From the NCBI GenBank assembly GCA_934394545.1, contig CAKRRG010000033.1:1-31085 (forward strand): 31,085 nt of DNA, read 5' to 3'. The notes below the pieces were generated by a model that made no database searches, was not told the origin of the DNA, and was given only the letters and a program-made list of their open reading frames with translations. Position 1 is the stretch's first letter; each line of letters opens with the position of its first letter. The position numbers and the translations under genes are program-made. Positions 27,044-31,085 of the stretch are shown here, in pieces. Source of the DNA: an uncultured Blautia sp. Its GTDB lineage: Bacteria; Bacillota; Clostridia; Lachnospirales; Lachnospiraceae.

Positions 27044-27259
27044 TTACTCGTTTCCCGACAGAACCTTCACATCCTGGCCATTATAGGAAATAACATCACC
27101 GCCGTAAACCTTACGGCCTCTTCTTGTATCCACCTCTCCATTTACCTTTACAAGTCCGTCGCCGATCACATATTTTGCTTCAACGCCGTCTGAAACAAGG
27201 TCAGCAAGCTTTAATGCCTGTCCAAGCTTGATAAATTCATCTCTGATTCTGATTTCCAA
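27044..27259 (-). CDS. yaaA: S4-domain RNA-binding protein YaaA
   Basis: A 71-residue protein, nearly all one S4 RNA-binding domain: IKLGQALKLADLVSDG and GLVKVNGEVDTRRGRKVYGGD. In Firmicutes this small gene is fixed between dnaN and recF. B. subtilis YaaA (RlbA) has been implicated in ribosome assembly, which I take as likely rather than shown here. The start is a TTG at 27259, with GGAGG about 8 nt upstream. No ATG is available in frame near it. It starts 22 bp after dnaN and is followed directly by recF. Confidence 0.93.
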   Translation of the reverse strand: MEIRIRDEFIKLGQALKLADLVSDGVEAKYVIGDGLVKVNGEVDTRRGRKVYGGDVISYNGQDVKVLSGNE

Positions 27260-27281
27260 TTTTCTGCCTCCACTCTTCCAC

Positions 27282-28397
27282 TTATCTTGCCTGGTTCTGA
27301 TTTATGTTAACCGGCAAAATAAGATAGGTATATGTCTCTTCTTCATCCCTGATAAAGCATGGAGCTTTCGGGTTTACAAGATAGATGTCAATGGTTTCAT
27401 CGTCAATAACCTTTAATGCATCAATAAGAAACTTAGGATTAAATCCGATCAGGATATCTTTTCCCTCTTTTTCAATATCAATATCCTCATTCATGGAACC
27501 CATTGCAGAATCAATTTTCAGCTCCATGCTGTTATCTGTAATATGGATAATGATTGGTTTCTTATCACCCTCCCTAACAAGAAGTGTAGCACGGTCAATA
27601 CAATCCAGGAATTCCTTTTTGTTAATGGAAAGCTTCGTCTCATAATCACTGGAAAGCATTTGGTCAATACGGAAATATTCTCCCTCGATCAGACGGGAAA
27701 CTACCATAGTCTGATCAAATTCAAATAAAATATGATTCTTCGTAAAGAAAATACTTACTATATCATCCATTTCTCCGGATAAAATCTTGCTGATCTCGTT
27801 GAGTGTCTTACCTGGAACGACAACCTTACGGTCAGAATAGTCCTTTTTCAAGGGCATTTTACGGATAGCAATACGATGTCCATCCAAGGAAACAATTTTC
27901 AGACAATTGTTCTTAATCTCGAACAATTCGCCTGTCATTAAAGTGTTGTTGTCGTTGACTGCAATTGAGAATATTGTCTGATAAATCATGTTCTTTAATG
28001 TATATTGAGAGATAGTTAAAGGCTCATCTCTTTCAATCATAGGAAGATATGCGAAATCTTCTCCTGATTTTCCTGGAATATTGAATTTTGCCTTCTCACA
28101 GGTAATGGTTGCAGCGAATTTTTCATCTGTTTTAATCGTAACATCGTTGTCAGGAAGTCTTCGAATGATCTCATAGAAGATCTTTGCATTCAGTGCAACC
28201 ATTCCTTTTTCTTCTATAGTACCGTCAACGATAGTTTCAATTCCAAGTTCCATATCATTTGTAGTAAATTTGATCTGGTTGGTTGTTGCATCAATAAGAA
28301 TACATTCCAGAATTGGCATTGTTGTTTTTGATGGTACAGCTTTTAATGAAATGCTGACGCTCTTCAACAAGTTACTTTTGGAGCAAATGATTTTCAT
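27282..28397 (-). CDS. dnaN: DNA polymerase III beta subunit (sliding clamp)
   Basis: The dimeric ring that holds polymerase III on DNA. The 371-residue protein covers three clamp domains, beginning MKIICSKSNLLKSVSISLKAVPSKTT and including the LIEGEYFRIDQ motif in the third quarter. The C-terminus ends with the short YTYLILPVNI-type strand that closes the hydrophobic pocket. The ATG at 28397 has AAGGAAG about 11 nt upstream. An exact DnaA box (28400-28408) lies between the two. It is separated from dnaA by 278 bp of DnaA-box-rich DNA and followed 22 bp later by yaaA. Confidence 0.97.
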   Translation of the reverse strand: MKIICSKSNLLKSVSISLKAVPSKTTMPILECILIDATTNQIKFTTNDMELGIETIVDGTIEEKGMVALNAKIFYEIIRRLPDNDVTIKTDEKFAATITCEKAKFNIPGKSGEDFAYLPMIERDEPLTISQYTLKNMIYQTIFSIAVNDNNTLMTGELFEIKNNCLKIVSLDGHRIAIRKMPLKKDYSDRKVVVPGKTLNEISKILSGEMDDIVSIFFTKNHILFEFDQTMVVSRLIEGEYFRIDQMLSSDYETKLSINKKEFLDCIDRATLLVREGDKKPIIIHITDNSMELKIDSAMGSMNEDIDIEKEGKDILIGFNPKFLIDALKVIDDETIDIYLVNPKAPCFIRDEEETYTYLILPVNINQNQAR

Positions 28398-28399
28398 AA

Positions 28400-28691
28400 T
28401 GTGTATAACTTCCTTTCTGGAGAAAATGGGTTTTTCATTAAATATATTTAAGAAGATATCCGCCGTAACCGCCGTAGGGGATGTGAATATGTGAAAAACT
28501 CACTTCCGCCCAGTGAATAAAAGGGTTTCAGATATGGATAACTTCGTGTAAAAGCATGGTTTTAGGGTGTGAATAACCTGTGTAAAACCACATGGGCAAT
28601 TTTGACGCCGAAAGTTATTCACATTGATACACATAATATCAACATCTTATACACATGAAATGTGGAAAAAATGTGTTAAGTTTGTGGATTA
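28400..28691. other. oriC, dnaA-dnaN part: DnaA-box array
   Basis: Exact TTATNCACA boxes lie at 28400-28408 (minus), 28568-28576 (minus), 28615-28623 (plus) and 28647-28655 (plus). One-mismatch copies include 28482-28490, 28512-28520, 28533-28541, 28579-28587, 28625-28633, 28661-28669 and 28683-28691, the last inside the dnaA stop region. This 278-bp gap has no gene. Its place matches the downstream (incC-like) half of the B. subtilis origin. Confidence 0.85.
28437..28460. other. Candidate DNA unwinding element
   Basis: A run of A/T (cattaaatatatttaa region, from 28437) lies between the DnaA-box array and dnaN. On the minus strand it follows two weak boxes (28482-28498) and a GC-rich spacer with GGCGG twice (28461-28475). 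CTTCTT (28455-28450) precedes the AT run, and its complement fits two DnaA-trio triplets. This is inferred from the B. subtilis layout. Confidence 0.55.
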
Positions 28692-30040
28692 ATTTTTTTC
28701 TTTAAGGTCTCCACAGTATTCTGTAACTGTTCATTGGTCTGGAGTTCCTTTTCGATTTTTTCTACACCGTGCATAACGGTTGTATGGTCTCGATTTCCAA
28801 GATATTGACCAACATTTTTCAGAGGGATGGCCAATATTTCACGGCAAAGGTACATAGCTACCTGTCTTGGCATTACAATCTTGGAACTTCTCTTATTTCC
28901 GCAAAGATCTGCAGTGCTTACATTAAAATGTTCCGCTACCATAGAAATAATATATTCCGCCGTAATCTGCTTGTTTTCATTTGGTGCGATGATATCCTTC
29001 AAAGCCTGCTCTGCCAGCTCAAGTGTGACCTCTTTTTTCTCCAGCTTTGCGTAAGCAACTACCTTATTAAAGGCACCTTCCAACTCACGGATATTGGATT
29101 TTATATTATTGGCTATATATTTAATAACATCCTCGCTTACATTATAACCATCCATGTCTTCCTTCTTATGAAGAATTGCCATTCGGGTCTCGTAATCCGG
29201 TAATGTAATATCCACGATCAGTCCCCATTCGAATCTTGAACGGAAACGCTCATCCAGAATCTCCATGTCCTTCGGTGGTTTATCAGAAGATATGATGATC
29301 TGCTTATTAGCGCTGTAAAGGCTGTTAAAGGTGTGGAAAAATTCCTCCTGTGTGGATTCCTTTCCTATAATAAACTGAATATCGTCAATGAGAAGGACAT
29401 CAATGTTACGATATTTCTCACGGAATTTACTCATTGCGGTATTATTTCCGTTACGGATGGTTTCAATCAGCTCATTGGTAAATTCTTCACTGGTCACATA
29501 GAGAACCTTGCTGTTATCATCATTTTCAATAATAAAGTGAGCAATAGAGTGCATCAGATGGGTTTTCCCAAGTCCGGCACCACCGTAGATAAAAAGCGGA
29601 TTATAGGTATTTCCCGGGGATTCCGCTACGGCCAGGGCTGCTGCCTGAGCCAGTTTATTGTTGCTGCCCACGATAAATGTATTAAATGTATATTTCGGAT
29701 TCAGATTTGCCTCTTCGCATCTGTCTTTAAAACGGCTGTTCTGATCAGGGGTAGCTTCGGAAGCAGATTTCTTTGCCGGAATATCTTCTGGAAGGATAAA
29801 TTTTACTTCGCAATCGGCCATTCCGGTGACTTCGCTTATAGTTACCTGCAGAGGCAGCTTATAATTCTTATTAATGTAGCTTAATCGTACCTGATCGGAA
29901 GCGACGATGGTGACTACATTTCCGCTGACATCATAAACCTTAAGGGGTTTTAACCAGGTATCGAAGCGAACATCGGAAAGATCGTGCTCCTGTTTTACAA
30001 TTTCCAGGATTTCATCCCATTTTTCTATTACTGTGCTCAT
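28676..30040 (-). CDS. dnaA: Chromosomal replication initiator DnaA
   Basis: DnaA binds the boxes around its own gene and opens the origin. The 454-residue protein has domain I (about 1-85), a short linker, and an AAA+ domain with Walker A GGAGLGKT (153-160), Walker B LLIDDIQF and the FRSRFEWG sensor/arginine-finger region. The C-terminal domain IV carries the box-recognition signature GNRDHTTVMHG. The ATG at 30040 has GGAGG 4-5 nt upstream. The gene is flanked by DnaA-box arrays on both sides. A long inverted repeat (30113-30166) lies in its leader, so autoregulation by DnaA and control through leader structure are both possible. Confidence 0.98.
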   Translation of the reverse strand: MSTVIEKWDEILEIVKQEHDLSDVRFDTWLKPLKVYDVSGNVVTIVASDQVRLSYINKNYKLPLQVTISEVTGMADCEVKFILPEDIPAKKSASEATPDQNSRFKDRCEEANLNPKYTFNTFIVGSNNKLAQAAALAVAESPGNTYNPLFIYGGAGLGKTHLMHSIAHFIIENDDNSKVLYVTSEEFTNELIETIRNGNNTAMSKFREKYRNIDVLLIDDIQFIIGKESTQEEFFHTFNSLYSANKQIIISSDKPPKDMEILDERFRSRFEWGLIVDITLPDYETRMAILHKKEDMDGYNVSEDVIKYIANNIKSNIRELEGAFNKVVAYAKLEKKEVTLELAEQALKDIIAPNENKQITAEYIISMVAEHFNVSTADLCGNKRSSKIVMPRQVAMYLCREILAIPLKNVGQYLGNRDHTTVMHGVEKIEKELQTNEQLQNTVETLKKKINPQT

Positions 30041-30112
30041 GTTTTCCTCCCATAATACATCTGATTGTGTTACCGTGAAAGTAACCTAATAATAATGCCG
30101 TCCATTGACGAC

Positions 30113-30166
30113 ATGTCCGTTTATCAAAATATCAGCGAAAAAACTGGTATTTTGATAAACGGACAT
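30113..30166. repeat. Perfect 19-bp inverted repeat in the dnaA leader
   Basis: The arms 30113-30131 and 30148-30166 are exact complements (ATGTCCGTTTATCAAAATA and its reverse). The 16-nt centre adds a further CAG/CTG pairing next to a T/G wobble, giving a stem of about 23 bp with an 8-nt loop. There is no T-run, so it is not a terminator. It is not made of DnaA boxes. It begins 73 bp from the dnaA start codon. A second small hairpin (GTTAC/GTAAC, 30069-30085) lies between it and the gene. Confidence 0.9.
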
Positions 30167-30182
30167 AGATATCCTTATATAT

Positions 30183-30209
30183 ATTATAATAAATCCTGTC
30201 TTTTCGCAA
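30183..30209 (-). promoter_or_regulatory. Tentative dnaA promoter
   Basis: A perfect TATAAT (30183-30188) on the minus strand. The best -35, TTGCGA (30204-30209), is 15 bp away, which is short. A start near 30176 would put the inverted repeat almost at the 5' end of the mRNA, with a leader of about 136 nt. Confidence 0.4.
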
Positions 30210-30216
30210 CGACAAA

Positions 30217-30600
30217 ATATCCACAATTAAAAAAAATTGAAGTGGAAAAAGGAAAAATTCTTCAAAAAACTTTGGGGATATATTGTGAATAAACGGGAAA
30301 GTTATCAACATTTTGTGTGTGGATAAATGTGGATAAATAGGTTGATAACTATTCTGGTTACCATAACATGGTTTTATTGGTTTCAATAATGGAAAATTAT
30401 GTGTATAACTCTATCCACTGTCGAACTACCTCGAAAAATGCCATTTTATGTGATAAATGCTGTGATATCAACAGTCAAAAGTGGATATTTTTGCAGAAAA
30501 TCCCCAGGTTATCCACAAGTTATCCACAAAATGTGGATAATATTACGTTAACCTATTAAAAAAGACAGGTTATACACAGTGTGGAAAACTTTGTGGATAG
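30217..30600. other. oriC, rpmH-dnaA part: dense DnaA-box array
   Basis: Exact TTATNCACA boxes lie at 30284-30292 (-), 30318-30326 (-), 30328-30336 (-), 30400-30408 (-), 30509-30517 (+), 30520-30528 (+), 30532-30540 (-) and 30570-30578 (+). One-mismatch copies include 30217-30225, 30302-30310, 30580-30588 and 30592-30600. Two pairs are spaced by 10-12 bp, near one helical turn, placing boxes on the same face. No gene lies in the 684 bp between dnaA and rpmH. Confidence 0.92.
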
Positions 30601-30630
30601 AAAAAAACATAAGAAAGAAAGAATTTTTAC

Positions 30631-30659
30631 TTGACGAGACTACCATTTATGAATATAAT
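30631..30659 (+). promoter_or_regulatory. rpmH promoter
   Basis: TTGACG (30631-30636), a 17-bp spacer and a perfect TATAAT (30654-30659) on the plus strand. The leader is about 60 nt. It begins right after the last DnaA box, so DnaA bound at the edge of the array could affect it. Confidence 0.9.
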
Positions 30660-30724
30660 TGAAATGATGTTCTGATTAGGTTAATTAATTTAAATTCCAT
30701 ATAGATAAAGGAGGTGCTTTACCT

Positions 30725-30859
30725 ATGAAAATGACATTTCAGCCGAAAAAAAGATCAAGAGCGAAAGTCCATGGCTTCAGAGCTCGTATGAGCACAAAAG
30801 GCGGACGTAAAGTATTAGCTGCCAGAAGATTAAAAGGAAGAAAGCAGTTATCTGCTTAA
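30725..30859 (+). CDS. rpmH: Ribosomal protein L34
   Basis: A 44-residue, very basic large-subunit protein: [12 protein letters not shown] followed by [21 protein letters not shown], in short segments typical of L34. The ATG at 30725 has a perfect AAAGGAGGT site upstream. It is the first gene transcribed to the right of oriC and precedes rnpA, the near-universal order in bacteria. A hairpin terminator follows the stop. Confidence 0.98.
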   Translation: MKMTFQPKKRSRAKVHGFRARMSTKGGRKVLAARRLKGRKQLSA

Positions 30860-30866
30860 GACCGTT

Positions 30867-30896
30867 AAGACCGCAGTTACTGTGGTCTTTTCTTCT
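30867..30896 (+). terminator. Terminator/attenuator between rpmH and rnpA
   Basis: The stem AAGACCGCAG (30867-30876) pairs with 30880-30889, with one G-U pair and a TTA loop, followed by TTTTCTTCT. The 5' arm lies in the second copy of a 9-bp tandem repeat TTAAGACCG (30856-30873). It probably lowers rnpA expression relative to rpmH. Confidence 0.75.
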
Positions 30897-30942
30897 ATAC
30901 AGAAATAAAAACAAGTAAAGAATTTAGTTAAAGGAGAATCAG

Positions 30943-31085
30943 ATGGAATACTCAGACTCCTTAAAGAAAAACAGCGAATTCCAAAAGGTATACCGAAAAG
31001 GAACATCACAGGCAAATCGGTATCTGGTGATGTATGTGCTTGAGAACCATGACAGGCACATGGAGAATCGTCTGGGAATATCAGT
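30943..31085 (+). CDS. rnpA: Ribonuclease P protein component (5' part, cut by window end)
   Basis: The protein subunit of RNase P, which assists the catalytic RNA in 5' tRNA maturation. Only the first 47 codons are present: MEYSDSLKKNSEFQKVYRKG, then NRYLVMYVLE and NRLGIS. The pattern of LKKNxEFxxVYRxG near the start and RLGIS before the RNR motif is that of RnpA. The ATG has AAGGAG upstream. It follows rpmH as usual, with a terminator-like hairpin between. Confidence 0.96.
   Translation, partial: MEYSDSLKKNSEFQKVYRKGTSQANRYLVMYVLENHDRHMENRLGIS

Noticed and set aside
30113..30166. Inverted repeat as transposon ends or terminator
   Set aside because: The arms are only 16 nt apart, too close to enclose an element, no target duplication is seen, and no T-run follows on either strand.
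30065..30292. Plus-strand open frame of 75 codons between dnaA and rpmH
   Set aside because: It lies across the inverted repeat and DnaA boxes, has no ribosome-binding site, and its codons are those of AT-rich non-coding DNA.

Overview
This window is the replication-origin region of a Gram-positive Firmicute, most likely a member of the Lachnospiraceae. The 16S 5' end at 1-93 (read on the minus strand) resembles Blautia as I remember that sequence; this is recall, not a search. Supporting signs are the low G+C content, strong AGGAGG ribosome-binding sites, and the gene order rnpA-rpmH / oriC / dnaA-dnaN-yaaA-recF. Every gene left of oriC lies on the minus strand and rpmH-rnpA on the plus strand, so all transcription runs away from the origin with the forks. 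I see no mobile element, CRISPR array, integron or phage gene.

Layout from right to left. 30.6-31.1 kb: rpmH and the start of rnpA. 28.4-30.6 kb: a two-part oriC, with one DnaA-box array upstream of dnaA (30217-30600) and a second between dnaA and dnaN (28400-28691). The second array is followed by a GC-rich spacer and an AT-rich candidate unwinding element. The dnaA leader contains a perfect 19-bp inverted repeat. 22.5-28.4 kb: dnaN, yaaA, recF, a large TPR/acidic-linker/P-loop protein of unknown function, and rsmA. 21.3-22.5 kb: a small secreted protein and a hairpin-rich stretch with little coding content. 17.4-21.3 kb: an apparent operon of an S1-domain protein, a CBS-DRTGG pyrophosphatase, a flavin reductase-like protein and a divergent shikimate kinase. 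14.6-17.4 kb: murA, then metK behind a SAM-I riboswitch with its own terminator. 6.7-14.4 kb: histidine kinase, response regulator, Orn/Lys/Arg decarboxylase and guanylate-kinase-like gene, then holB-ricT-trmN-rsmI. 1.4-6.6 kb: gyrB-gyrA and a lipoprotein. 0-1.4 kb: plsC, tRNA-Ser(GCU) and the start of an rRNA operon with two tandem promoters.

Most genes are housekeeping: replication initiation and the clamp, recombination repair, DNA topology, clamp loading, rRNA/tRNA methylation, SAM synthesis and peptidoglycan precursor synthesis. The less ordinary parts are the dnaA-leader inverted repeat, the 807-residue TPR/P-loop protein beside recF, the two-component system fused in one transcription unit to a decarboxylase and a kinase with an unusual P-loop, the atypical shikimate kinase, and the structured intergenic region near 21.4 kb. 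I found no convincing multi-gene defence or secondary-metabolite system. The claims of novelty are mainly about regulation and about single uncharacterised proteins.
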